Of a stretch of DNA of 64,000 nucleotides, positions 41,205 to 48,972 are shown piece after piece. The position numbers and the translations under genes were made by a program. Below the pieces are notes generated by a model, which was given only the letters and a program-made list of their open reading frames with translations, made no database searches and had not been told where the DNA came from. This stretch comes from Luteimonas terrae. Its GTDB lineage: Bacteria > Pseudomonadota > Gammaproteobacteria > Xanthomonadales > Xanthomonadaceae. The stretch is taken from positions 1-64,000 of the forward strand of contig NZ_SMTG01000006.1 of NCBI RefSeq assembly GCF_004358165.1, written 5' to 3'. Positions within the stretch are counted from its first letter, which is position 1; each line of letters opens with the position of its first letter.

Positions 41205-41882
41205 ATGACACTGGGAACTGCGGCCGTGCGCCGCCGGATGCAAGCGCAGGTCGCGTGCTGGATGCTGGCGTGTCTGCTGGCCCTCCCCGTTCTAGCACAG
41301 GCGCAAGCGGCGCAGACCGTGCCATCGGGCGAGGCGAAGACGGTACTGGTCATGGGTGATTCACTCTCGGCGGGCTACGGCATGGCGGCGTCCGAAGGCT
41401 GGGTGTCGCTGCTGCAACAGCGCCTGCAACGCGAAGCACCGGGCTGGCGCGTGGTCAATGCGAGCATCTCCGGCGAGACCAGCGCCGGGGGTGCTTCGAG
41501 GATCGTCGAGGCCGTGGTCCGCGAGCGACCCGAGGTGGTGATCATCGCGCTGGGTGCGAACGATGGCCTGCGCGGACTGCCGCTGGCCGATGCGCGTCGC
41601 AACCTCGCGCGCATGATCGGCGCGTCCCAGCACGTCGGCGCGAAGGTGCTGCTGGTCGGCATGCGCATGCCGCCCAATCTCGGCGCGGACTACACACGTG
41701 GCTTCGAAGAGAACTACCGCCTGCTGGCGAAGACCTTCGACACCGCGCTGCTGCCGTTCCTGCTGGAACCGGTCGCGACCGACCGCGCCAACTTCCAGGA
41801 CGACAACCTGCACCCCACGGTCGCCGCGCAGCCGAAGATCCTCGACCACGTCTGGCCCGCACTGCGCCCGCTGCTCGACTGA
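41205..41882 (+). CDS. tesA: TesA-like GDSL lysophospholipase/thioesterase
   Basis: This 225-residue periplasmic serine esterase has a signal peptide ending ALPVLAQAQA and the four SGNH blocks: GDSLSAGYG with the nucleophilic serine, a central glycine in ISGETSAGG, GANDGLRGL, and DNLHPT with the catalytic Asp and His. It hydrolyses acyl esters or thioesters of lysophospholipids. A GTG at 41202 is an alternative start next to the ATG; GGAG lies 6-9 bases ahead. It is divergent from the YbbA/YbbP pair. Confidence 0.93.
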   Translation: MTLGTAAVRRRMQAQVACWMLACLLALPVLAQAQAAQTVPSGEAKTVLVMGDSLSAGYGMAASEGWVSLLQQRLQREAPGWRVVNASISGETSAGGASRIVEAVVRERPEVVIIALGANDGLRGLPLADARRNLARMIGASQHVGAKVLLVGMRMPPNLGADYTRGFEENYRLLAKTFDTALLPFLLEPVATDRANFQDDNLHPTVAAQPKILDHVWPALRPLLD

Positions 41883-42013
41883 GCGGCGCAGGAACGGTTC
41901 GGGAAGATCACCGTGGCGTGATGCATCCGCTGGCGGCGTCGCCCGCGTAGACGTCGCGAGCCCGTGCATCCGCACGGCGCCAAGCCCGTCTCCGGACGAC
42001 ACGAGGATCCGTC

Positions 42014-42676
42014 ATGAAGCACACCCTGCTCTCTGCTGCCCTGCTCGCCAGCTTCGCCCTGACCGCCTGCCAGAAGGAGGCCCCGGCCGACACCGCCGCG
42101 GTCACGCCGCCGGCCGAAACGCCTGCCACCGCGCCGATGACGCCTGCCCCCGCCGAGCCGGCGATGGGCGCCGAAGCCGATGCCACCGCACAGACCGAGA
42201 ATCCGATGGTCGGCGGCGCGCCGATGTATGCCGACCGCGACATCGTGACCAACGCCTCGGCCTCGCCGGAGCACACCACGCTGGTCTCGGCCGTGCAGGC
42301 TGCCGGTCTGGTCGACACCCTGAAGGGCCCGGGCCCGTTCACCGTGTTCGCTCCGACCAATGCCGCGTTCGCCAAGCTGCCGGCGGGCACCGTCGACGGC
42401 CTGCTGGCGCCGGACAAGAAGGCCGACCTGACCAAGGTGCTGACCTATCACGTGGTACCGGGCAACATCGACGCGGCCGCGCTGACCCAGCAGATCCAGG
42501 CCGGTGGCGGCACCGCGATGCTCAAGACCGTCGAGGGCGAGTCGCTGACTGCCAAGGCGGACGGCGGGACGGTCACCCTGACCGACGCCAAGGGCAATGT
42601 GGCCCGCGTGACCACGGCCGATGTGCGCCAGAGCAACGGCGTGATCCACGTGATCGACACGGTGCTGATGCCGTAA
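42014..42676 (+). CDS. Fasciclin-domain lipoprotein
   Basis: This 220-residue protein starts with a lipoprotein signal (LLASFALTACQKE; lipidated Cys at about 19). An Ala/Pro/Glu-rich linker (about 25-60) leads to one FAS1 domain (about 75-220) with the H1 box GPFTVFAPTNAAFAKLP, the H2 histidine in LTYHVVPG, and the end GVIHVIDTVLMP. FAS1 domains mediate adhesion or protein contacts. The long low-complexity linker would lift the domain from the membrane. A strong terminator follows. Confidence 0.92.
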   Translation: MKHTLLSAALLASFALTACQKEAPADTAAVTPPAETPATAPMTPAPAEPAMGAEADATAQTENPMVGGAPMYADRDIVTNASASPEHTTLVSAVQAAGLVDTLKGPGPFTVFAPTNAAFAKLPAGTVDGLLAPDKKADLTKVLTYHVVPGNIDAAALTQQIQAGGGTAMLKTVEGESLTAKADGGTVTLTDAKGNVARVTTADVRQSNGVIHVIDTVLMP

Positions 42677-42701
42677 TCGCATCGACCTGCAGCAAGCATG
42701 A

Positions 42702-42725
42702 AGGCGGCCTCCGGGCCGCCTTTTT
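42702..42725 (+). terminator. Terminator of the fasciclin gene
   Basis: AGGCGGCC and GGCCGCCT form a perfect 8-bp stem with a TCCG loop followed by TTTT, 25 bases after the stop codon. It also separates this gene from the convergent M23 peptidase. Confidence 0.9.
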
Positions 42726-42728
42726 GCG

Positions 42729-43448
42729 TCAGGGTGTCGTCGGGGCCGGGCGCTGCAGCAGCGGGTAGGGATTGACCGGCTCGCCGGTCCACCACTGCTT
42801 CTCGGGCGTGAGGCGGAAGATCGCGAAGTGCAGATGCGGCGCGGCGGGGTCCGCGTTGCCGGTGCTGCCGACGGTGCCGAGCACGTCGCCGCGCCGTACG
42901 GGCTGGCCCTCGACGATGCCCGGCGCATAGGCCTGCAGATGCGCGTAGTAGTACGCGTACGTGCCGGTCGGCTCGAACTGGTAGATCGTCAATCCACCGC
43001 GATCGCTGGTGAACAGTTTTTCGATCGTGCCGTCGGCCACCGCCAGTACCGGCGTGCCGGCCGGCGCCATGATGTCGAGCGCCTCGTGCCGGCGTTCGCT
43101 GCCGCGCGCGTCGTCGAAGGTGTCGTGCAGCGCGGCGAAGTCGACGCCCTGCACCGGCACGAGCAGATCCGTCGGCGGCGCACCGGTCGAAGTCGCCGGT
43201 GACGCAGGTGCAGGAGTCGGGGGTGCTGCAGGCGCGGCCGGCGTGGCCTGGGACGTCGGGGACGGCGACGCCCGCGTCACCGCAACCGCATCGTCGGGGA
43301 ATGCAGGCGGCGCCGACGTCACCGGCTGCGCCGCCAGGCCGTCACCCGTCGTGCGCTGCACCAGCGGCCCGTCCTGCCAGACGAACCAGGCGACGTTGAC
43401 CAGCAGCAGCACCGCGATCAGCGCGATCCAGATGCCCGGCCGTTTCAT
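42729..43448 (-). CDS. M23-family metallopeptidase (peptidoglycan endopeptidase)
   Basis: This 239-residue protein has an N-terminal membrane anchor (WIALIAVLLLVNVAWFVW), a Pro/Ala/Thr-rich spacer (about 40-95) and a LytM domain. Zinc ligands appear in HEALDIMAP (H-x3-D) and in APHLHFAIF (HxH). All expected ligands are present, so it is probably active rather than an EnvC/NlpD-type activator. It lies three bases after the L,D-transpeptidase gene, making these two a peptidoglycan-editing pair. Confidence 0.92.
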   Translation of the reverse strand: MKRPGIWIALIAVLLLVNVAWFVWQDGPLVQRTTGDGLAAQPVTSAPPAFPDDAVAVTRASPSPTSQATPAAPAAPPTPAPASPATSTGAPPTDLLVPVQGVDFAALHDTFDDARGSERRHEALDIMAPAGTPVLAVADGTIEKLFTSDRGGLTIYQFEPTGTYAYYYAHLQAYAPGIVEGQPVRRGDVLGTVGSTGNADPAAPHLHFAIFRLTPEKQWWTGEPVNPYPLLQRPAPTTP

Positions 43449-43451
43449 CGG

Positions 43452-44471
43452 TCACTCCTCCAGCACGGCGGTCGTGCCCGGCTTGACCACCTCGGCAACG
43501 CGACGTGCGCTCCAGTTGGTCATGCGGATGCAGCCGTGGGACTGGGTCTTGCCGATGTTCTGCGGCTCGGGCGTGCCGTGGATGCCGTAGTGGGGTTTCG
43601 ACAGATCGATCCACACCGTGCCGACCGGATTGTTCGGTCCCGGCGGCAGCGTGGCCTTCGAATGCGCGGCGTCGGCATCCCAGAACAGGTCGGGGTTGTA
43701 GTGGAAGGTCGGATCGGTGGCCACGCCCTCGATCTTCCATTCGCCGATCGGCAACGGGTCGCGCTCGGTGCCGGTGGACGCCGGGAACTGCGCATAGGTC
43801 TTGCCCGCCGCGTCGACCAGACGCACGACCGAATCCGACTTGCTCACGACGACCCGCGCGGGCTCGGCCAGTGGCGTGGCTTCGGCGACATTCGGCACCA
43901 CGATGCGCGTGCCGGCCTTGAAGTCGCTGCCCGGGTTGAGCCTGCGCAGCAATGCGGGAGATGCGTGGAAGCGCTCGCCGAGCGCCTCGACGACGTTCTC
44001 GAAACCCAGTGCCTGCTGTTTTGCCTGCGCCATCATGTCGTCGGGCACCGGTTCGAAGGGGCCCGCGACATCCTCGGCCGTCAGCGTGTGCGCCACCAGC
44101 GCCTGCACGCCCTCCCCGGTCAATGCGTCCCAGGTGCCGGTGTCGAGTTCGCCGCTCGTCTCGAGGCCGCGGAAGCGCTGGTAGGCGGCAATCGCACGCG
44201 TGGTGTTGGTGCCGCCGCGGGCGTCGATCTCGCCCGGCGAGAAGTGCGCGCGATCGAGCAGCACCTGGGCGCGCAGCATCGCGGCGTCGCCCGCATCCAG
44301 CTCGGCGTCATTGACGGTCTCGGCGGTCAGCGCCGTCCCTGCATCCGCCGACCGGGTGGTCGCGTCATCGGCGGACGCGGCGCCGGTCTGTGCGAACGCA
44401 GGCACGGCCATTGCGCACAACGCGAGCGCGCACGACAGCGCGAGAACATCGGGAATCCGGCGGACGGTCAT
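43452..44471 (-). CDS. L,D-transpeptidase (YkuD) with peptidoglycan-binding domain
   Basis: This 339-residue periplasmic enzyme has a signal peptide (about 1-27), a PG_binding_1 repeat (about 65-125; ARGGTNTTRAIAAYQRFRGL), a LysM-like stretch (FHASPALLRRLNPGSDFKAG) and a YkuD catalytic domain. The active-site motif is HGTPEPQNIGKTQSHGCIRM, with the catalytic cysteine in SHGCIRM. It forms 3-3 cross-links or attaches proteins to peptidoglycan. It sits between another transpeptidase-like gene and an M23 peptidase. Confidence 0.94.
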   Translation of the reverse strand: MTVRRIPDVLALSCALALCAMAVPAFAQTGAASADDATTRSADAGTALTAETVNDAELDAGDAAMLRAQVLLDRAHFSPGEIDARGGTNTTRAIAAYQRFRGLETSGELDTGTWDALTGEGVQALVAHTLTAEDVAGPFEPVPDDMMAQAKQQALGFENVVEALGERFHASPALLRRLNPGSDFKAGTRIVVPNVAEATPLAEPARVVVSKSDSVVRLVDAAGKTYAQFPASTGTERDPLPIGEWKIEGVATDPTFHYNPDLFWDADAAHSKATLPPGPNNPVGTVWIDLSKPHYGIHGTPEPQNIGKTQSHGCIRMTNWSARRVAEVVKPGTTAVLEE

Positions 44472-44549
44472 GGCGCGCTCCTTGGGCGGTAATGCGCCGC
44501 ATGCTCCGGACCGCGATGCGCCGGCTGCGTGAAGCCGCCCGCGGAGTGT

Positions 44550-45206
44550 TCAGCGTGCGGGGCAGTGCAGGAACGTCGACGTGCGCAGCCATGCCGGATC
44601 GTCGGCATAGGCGAACAGCAACTGTCCGTCCTTGAGGTCGTCGATGACCTCGCGCGCGACCGCACTGCGCACGGCCGGGCAGCCCCAGCTGCGACCCAGC
44701 CGGCCCTGGCGGCGCGCCTGAGCCGGGTCCACGTAGTCGGCGCCGTGCATCACGATCAGGCGTTCGCGGGCGCGGGCGTTGATCCCCGGCTCCAGACCAT
44801 CCATGCGCAGCGAATAGCCGTTCTGTCCGGTGTAGGTCTCGGCCATCGCGAACAGCCCGAGGCTCGACTGGTAGCTGCCTTCGACATCGGAGAACACCGT
44901 GGGCACGTTGCCGCCGCTGCCCCGCCCGTGTGCGACGTGTTCGGCATGCAGCAGGCGCCGCCCGTCGACGTCGAACACCCACAGGCGCACCTCGGTCGAG
45001 GGCCGCGCGTAATCGATGACCGCAAGCCGCGGTCCGACCTCGCGATCGCGCGCTGCGCAGTCGCGCGCCTGCAATGCCATCGCCAGCACCTTGCGGTCTA
45101 GCGCGGGGGCGAGTGCGGACAGGCGCGACAGCAGGTCGTCGGCGCGCGCGAGCGGGGGCGCGAGCAGCGCGATGACCAGCAGCAGGCCTGGCAGACGGAG
45201 CGACAT
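44550..45206 (-). CDS. L,D-transpeptidase-like protein (YkuD_2 type)
   Basis: This 218-residue protein has a signal peptide (LPGLLLVIALLAPPLARA) and a murein L,D-transpeptidase-like domain. Visible catalytic features are the histidine in VMHGADYVD and the cysteine in GRSWGCPAVR, the S-x-GC pattern of the second YkuD subfamily. Length is typical. The open frame extends upstream across the divergent GntR gene, but MSLRLPG at 45206 gives the signal peptide. It is first in a minus-strand row of three cell-wall enzymes. Confidence 0.85.
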   Translation of the reverse strand: MSLRLPGLLLVIALLAPPLARADDLLSRLSALAPALDRKVLAMALQARDCAARDREVGPRLAVIDYARPSTEVRLWVFDVDGRRLLHAEHVAHGRGSGGNVPTVFSDVEGSYQSSLGLFAMAETYTGQNGYSLRMDGLEPGINARARERLIVMHGADYVDPAQARRQGRLGRSWGCPAVRSAVAREVIDDLKDGQLLFAYADDPAWLRTSTFLHCPAR

Positions 45207-45332
45207 GCCGCACAGCCTAACGCCGCGCCACCACGCTGGCGGTACAGACGCAAGACCACGGGGCGGGACCCGCGCCTCGCGGAGCCGAACGGACCTGCAA
45301 TGCGTGCGCCGAAGCGCTTGACTCCCGCTCAA

Positions 45333-45354
45333 GTGTATTGTTGTATTGATACAC
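45333..45354. promoter_or_regulatory. GntR (YtrA-type) operator at the start codon
   Basis: GTGTAT-N10-ATACAC is a perfect inverted repeat that ends directly at the GntR ATG (45355). TTGACT at 45318-45323 can serve as the -35 box, so the operator overlaps the expected -10 and start site. No ribosome site separates promoter and ATG. The arrangement fits autorepression of a leaderless or near-leaderless transcript. Confidence 0.68.
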
Positions 45355-45744
45355 ATGGACGCAAGCCTGCTCTCGATCCAGCCCAACGCCCCGGAACCGC
45401 TGTACCGGCAGATCACCGGGCAGATCCGGCGCCTGGTCGCAGGTGGCCAGCTGCGGGCCGGCCAGGCCCTGCCGTCGGTGCGGGAGGTGGCCGGACTCCA
45501 CGCGATCAACCCGATGACCGTGTCCAAGGCCTACAGCCAGCTCGAAGCCGAAGGCCTGCTGGTGCGGCTGCGCGGCAAGGGCATGGTCGTCGCCGATCTG
45601 GCGACGCCGCCCGACCTCGTCGCGCGCTGGGCACTGGTCGACCCCGCACTCGACGCCCTCGCGCGGCATGCGCGCGAACTCGAACTCCCGGCCGACGCCC
45701 TGCTCGACCGGCTCAAGACCCGCCTCAAGGAGGACCTGCCATGA
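45355..45744 (+). CDS. GntR-family (YtrA subfamily) transcriptional regulator
   Basis: This 129-residue repressor has the GntR winged helix (PLYRQITGQIRRLVAGGQLRAGQALPSVREVA, then NPMTVSKAYSQLEAEGLL) and only a short helical C-terminal tail, as in the YtrA subfamily that controls adjacent ABC transporters. The ATG at 45355 abuts the operator; a TTG three codons upstream is unlikely. Its stop overlaps the ATPase start (ATGA), so the three-gene operon is translationally coupled. Confidence 0.93.
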   Translation: MDASLLSIQPNAPEPLYRQITGQIRRLVAGGQLRAGQALPSVREVAGLHAINPMTVSKAYSQLEAEGLLVRLRGKGMVVADLATPPDLVARWALVDPALDALARHARELELPADALLDRLKTRLKEDLP

Positions 45745-46670
45745 ACGCGATGCTCGACCGTTCCGCCGTCGCCGCTTCCAACCCCGCCGCCGCGCCCGCG
45801 ACCGCACCGCTCGCCGCGAACGGCCTGATCAAGCAGTACGACCAGACGGGCGTGCTCAAGGGCGTGTCGCTGGCCGTCGAGCCGGGCACGGTGCTCGGTC
45901 TGATCGGCCGCAACGGCGCCGGCAAGAGCACGCTGATCCGCGCGATGCTCGGTCTGATCGAACCCGACGCCGGCACCGCGACCGTCTGGGGAGAGTCGGC
46001 GCTGCGCATGGGCGATGCGGTCAAGGAACGCCTGGGTTACGTGCCCCAGCAACCCGAGGCGATGGCCTGGCTGCAGGTCGGCGAGATGCTGGATTTCATC
46101 GGCCGCTTCTACCCGCGCTGGAACGCGGCCTACGTCGACGCGACGCTCGAGCGCTGGCAGCTGCCGCGCAACCGGCTGCTGGCGAAACTCTCGCCCGGCG
46201 AGCGCCAGCGCGTGGCGATCATCCGTGCACTGGCATCGCAGCCGGAACTGCTGGTGCTCGACGAACCGGCCTCGGCGCTGGACCCGGTCGGTCGCCGCGA
46301 ACTTCTGCGCGAGATCGCCTCGCGTGCCGGCGACTCGGGCACCACGGTGCTGTTCTCGACCCACATCGTGTCGGATCTCGAGCGCGTCGCCTCGCACGTC
46401 GCCTTCCTGCACGAGGGCCGCCTGCTGCTGCACAGCGAGCTCGACAGCCTCAAGGAGCGCAACCTGCGCCTGCACGTGCCCGAGGCGGTGGCCGCGCAAC
46501 TGCGCGAGGACGTGCCCGGCGAAGTCTCGCGCCGCCCGCATCCCTACGGCGGCCTGTCGATCACCGTGCTGCGCGGCGAGGGTGCACCGTGGCCGGATCT
46601 GGTGCAGGTGCCGGGCGTACGTGCCGAGGCCCTGCCGCTGGAGGATCTGTTCATCGAGGTGTCGGCATGA
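45741..46670 (+). CDS. ABC transporter ATP-binding protein (GntR operon)
   Basis: This 309-residue ATPase has Walker A GRNGAGKS, Q-loop in YVPQQPEAMAW, a variant signature LSPGERQRV (Pro replacing the first Gly of LSGGQ), Walker B LLVLDEP and an H-loop in FSTHIVSDLE. A C-terminal domain (about 225-309) follows, as in drug- and peptide-resistance exporters of the CcmA type. It overlaps both the regulator upstream and the permease downstream by four bases. Confidence 0.93.
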   Translation: MNAMLDRSAVAASNPAAAPATAPLAANGLIKQYDQTGVLKGVSLAVEPGTVLGLIGRNGAGKSTLIRAMLGLIEPDAGTATVWGESALRMGDAVKERLGYVPQQPEAMAWLQVGEMLDFIGRFYPRWNAAYVDATLERWQLPRNRLLAKLSPGERQRVAIIRALASQPELLVLDEPASALDPVGRRELLREIASRAGDSGTTVLFSTHIVSDLERVASHVAFLHEGRLLLHSELDSLKERNLRLHVPEAVAAQLREDVPGEVSRRPHPYGGLSITVLRGEGAPWPDLVQVPGVRAEALPLEDLFIEVSA

Positions 46671-48112
46671 ACGCGGTGGCGGTGTCGGCACCCTCGCGCG
46701 GCCTGTTCGGCGACACGGGCGCGGCGCTGGCCGCCTGCACGTTGCGCCGGCACCGGTTCCTGATGGGCATCGTCTACTGCGTCCTGCTGGGCCTGGGCGC
46801 GCTGCTGGGTGCAGTCGGCCCCACAGGCTCGGAGTCGCGCGCCGATGGGCTGGGCTTCTTCGTCCTGGTCGCCAATTTCTCGATCTGGGCGGGATGGTTC
46901 GCGAGGCTGTTGCTGTTGCAGAGCACGGCCTCCCGCCTGAGAGCGCCGGGCGTCACGGCGGCGGTCCGACGGGCGCTGCTGTGGGCCGCGCTGGTGACGC
47001 TGGTCGTGCCCGCGACCATTCTGTTCTCCGTAGGCGTACCGACTTCGGTCGCGTTGGGCGCGCCGCTCCTCGGCGTGCTCGGTGGCCTGCTGTTCTCGGT
47101 CTTGCCTGCGCCAGCCGCGTTCGCGTTGCTGGTGCTCCCGGGTCTGGCGCAGATGTTCTCGTCGTATCTGCCGCCGATGCAGCCGTGGCATCTGGCGGCC
47201 GCGACTGCAGCAGGCGCGATGGTGCTGGCTGTCTGCGTCCGCAGCCTGCTGCGCGCGCGGGATCCGGAAGCGATTCCCGCCTGGCGTCGCCCGCTCATGC
47301 TGCAGGCACCTGCCGGCATGGTCGTCTGGACCGATCCGAAGAGCGCCGCAGTACACGATGCCCCGGCCATCCACGACGGCTGGATGGTGGCGATGCCACG
47401 GCCGGATCACGCCGGCCCGCACGCACCGCGCGCGGCGATCGATATGTTGCTTGCCGGTCCGATGGGCTACCTCGAGCGACGCGCGACCTGGAAGCAATGG
47501 GGATTCATGATCCTGGCCATCGCGGTGCTGATGATGATCCCGTTCCGGGGTGACACGCCCCTGATCCGGAACGCGCTGCTCGTCGGCGTCGTCGTCGGAC
47601 TGCTCGCGAGCGGCTGGACACTGGCCCTGCGGCTGGAGCGGCAACGTCGCCGTCTTTCTGCAGAACTGTCCGAGCTCGCGTTGCTGCCGGGCCTGGGAAC
47701 GCCTGCGCAAGCAGGGGCCCGGATGCGGCACAGCGTGATGCGCCGGCTCGGTCAACTGATGCTGTTCGCCTTCGCGGGTCTGCTGCTTCTTGCCTGGATG
47801 CGTGGACTCGCGTGGCCGCATGTCGCCCTGCTCCTGGGCATGCTGGCCGGCACCGGCGCGGCAAGCCTGCTGATGTGCGCGACGGCAGTGTCCGGAAGCA
47901 CCGTCGCCAGCGTGCGCATGTTTCTGCTCATGTTGCCGCTGATGATCGCGGCGGCCGGAACGCTGATCATCGCGATGATCCGCATTCCGCTGGACGGCCA
48001 GGGGCTGATCTGGACCGTGGTTTGGACGATCCTGACTGTCGCCTACGGCGTCGCCGCTCTCGTTCCGTTGCGTCGCAGCCGCGCCCGGCCCCATGCCTTT
48101 CTGCTCGACTGA
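46667..48112 (+). CDS. ABC-2-like membrane permease of the GntR operon
   Basis: This 481-residue protein has about eleven hydrophobic helices: six in the first half (to about residue 200), a soluble middle segment (about 200-270), and five or six in the second half. It ends RRSRARPHAFLLD. I recognise no specific motif; the assignment as permease rests on its helices and on four-base overlap with the ATPase gene. Related YtrA-type operons respond to cell-wall antibiotics; the same is only inferred here. Confidence 0.8.
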   Translation: MNAVAVSAPSRGLFGDTGAALAACTLRRHRFLMGIVYCVLLGLGALLGAVGPTGSESRADGLGFFVLVANFSIWAGWFARLLLLQSTASRLRAPGVTAAVRRALLWAALVTLVVPATILFSVGVPTSVALGAPLLGVLGGLLFSVLPAPAAFALLVLPGLAQMFSSYLPPMQPWHLAAATAAGAMVLAVCVRSLLRARDPEAIPAWRRPLMLQAPAGMVVWTDPKSAAVHDAPAIHDGWMVAMPRPDHAGPHAPRAAIDMLLAGPMGYLERRATWKQWGFMILAIAVLMMIPFRGDTPLIRNALLVGVVVGLLASGWTLALRLERQRRRLSAELSELALLPGLGTPAQAGARMRHSVMRRLGQLMLFAFAGLLLLAWMRGLAWPHVALLLGMLAGTGAASLLMCATAVSGSTVASVRMFLLMLPLMIAAAGTLIIAMIRIPLDGQGLIWTVVWTILTVAYGVAALVPLRRSRARPHAFLLD

Positions 48113-48210
48113 ACCCGATGTCTTGATTGCCGGTTAAGCCCGCCCGGCGCATGCTCGGATTCCAGTCCACAAGCGCCGTGCGGGCCGCCGCACACGAGGG
48201 AGTCATCGCG

Positions 48211-48774
48211 ATGCACCGCCGTTCCCTGCCCCTGCTGCTCGCCGCCGCGCTCACTGCGCTCGCGGCCCCCGCGTTCGCCGCCCGCAACGTCACCGATCCG
48301 GATCTGCCCCGCAGCCTCGGCGGCGACAGTCCGGTCGCCGTGCAGTGGACCGATCCCGAAGCCTTTTCCGACATCCGCAACAGCGGCAACCGCTGGGAGG
48401 CGCGACGCGGTGACTGGGTCGAGCAGATCGCGCGCTACGTGCGCCAGCGCGCGGAGCGCGAATTGCCGGCCGGCTCGACGCTCGACGTGACGATCCGCGA
48501 CATCCGTCGCGCCGGGATGTACGAGCCCTGGCGCGGACCGCAGATGGACGATGTGCGGGTGATCAAGGACCACTATCCGCCGCGGATCGATCTCGATTTC
48601 GTCCTGCGCGACCCGGCCGGCAACGTCGTCGCCGAGGGCGCCCGTGAGCTGCGCGACATGGGCTTCATGAACCGCGCCGGCGTGGCGATGAACAGCGATG
48701 CGCTGCGCTACGAGAAGCAGCTCATCGACGACTGGCTGCGACGCGATCTGCGACAGGCGATGGCCCAGCGCTGA
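48211..48774 (+). CDS. DUF3016 periplasmic protein
   Basis: This 187-residue protein has a signal peptide (LPLLLAAALTALAAPAFAA) and a DUF3016 domain with VAVQWTDPEAFSDIRNSGNRW and TLDVTIRDIRRAGMYEPW. The function of this family is unknown. The start is MHRRSLPLLL at 48211; the upstream 28 residues of the frame include the intergenic spacer after the permease. A terminator follows. Confidence 0.82.
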   Translation: MHRRSLPLLLAAALTALAAPAFAARNVTDPDLPRSLGGDSPVAVQWTDPEAFSDIRNSGNRWEARRGDWVEQIARYVRQRAERELPAGSTLDVTIRDIRRAGMYEPWRGPQMDDVRVIKDHYPPRIDLDFVLRDPAGNVVAEGARELRDMGFMNRAGVAMNSDALRYEKQLIDDWLRRDLRQAMAQR

Positions 48775-48790
48775 TCGCCCCGTACGAGAA

Positions 48791-48818
48791 CAAAAGGCCG
48801 CACATGCGCGGCCTTTTG
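48791..48818 (+). terminator. Terminator after the DUF3016 gene
   Basis: CAAAAGGCCGC and GCGGCCTTTTG are perfectly complementary over 11 bases around a six-base loop, with the T run in the descending arm. It lies 17 bases after the stop codon. Confidence 0.85.
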
Positions 48819-48848
48819 TTTGCGTCTCCTGGCGCGATGCCTACCGCC

Positions 48849-48918
48849 CTGTGGGAGCGCGCTCGCGCGCGAGGGCTTCTCCGGCCAAACGCTTTCGCGC
48901 GCAAGCGCGCTCCCACAG
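48849..48918. repeat. Dyad repeat, family B (copy 2)
   Basis: CTGTGGGAGCGCGCTCGCGC at the left faces GCGCAAGCGCGCTCCCACAG at the right, with a centre similar to the copy at 32985-33063 (GGGCTTCTCCGGCCAAACGC against GGGCCCTCCCGGCAAAGCCC). It lies between the DUF3016 and BCCT terminators. The two copies define a roughly 70-bp element. Confidence 0.88.
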
Positions 48919-48931
48919 AAGCGGAGCGGCG

Positions 48932-48963
48932 AAAAAAAAGGCGGCGCATCCGCGCCGCCTTTT
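48932..48963 (-). terminator. Terminator of the BCCT transporter gene
   Basis: On the minus strand GGCGGCGC and GCGCCGCC form an 8-bp stem, extended by an A-T pair, around a four-base loop and are followed by eight T residues. It lies 10 bases after the BCCT stop codon. Confidence 0.92.
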
Positions 48964-48972
48964 CCTGACAAC

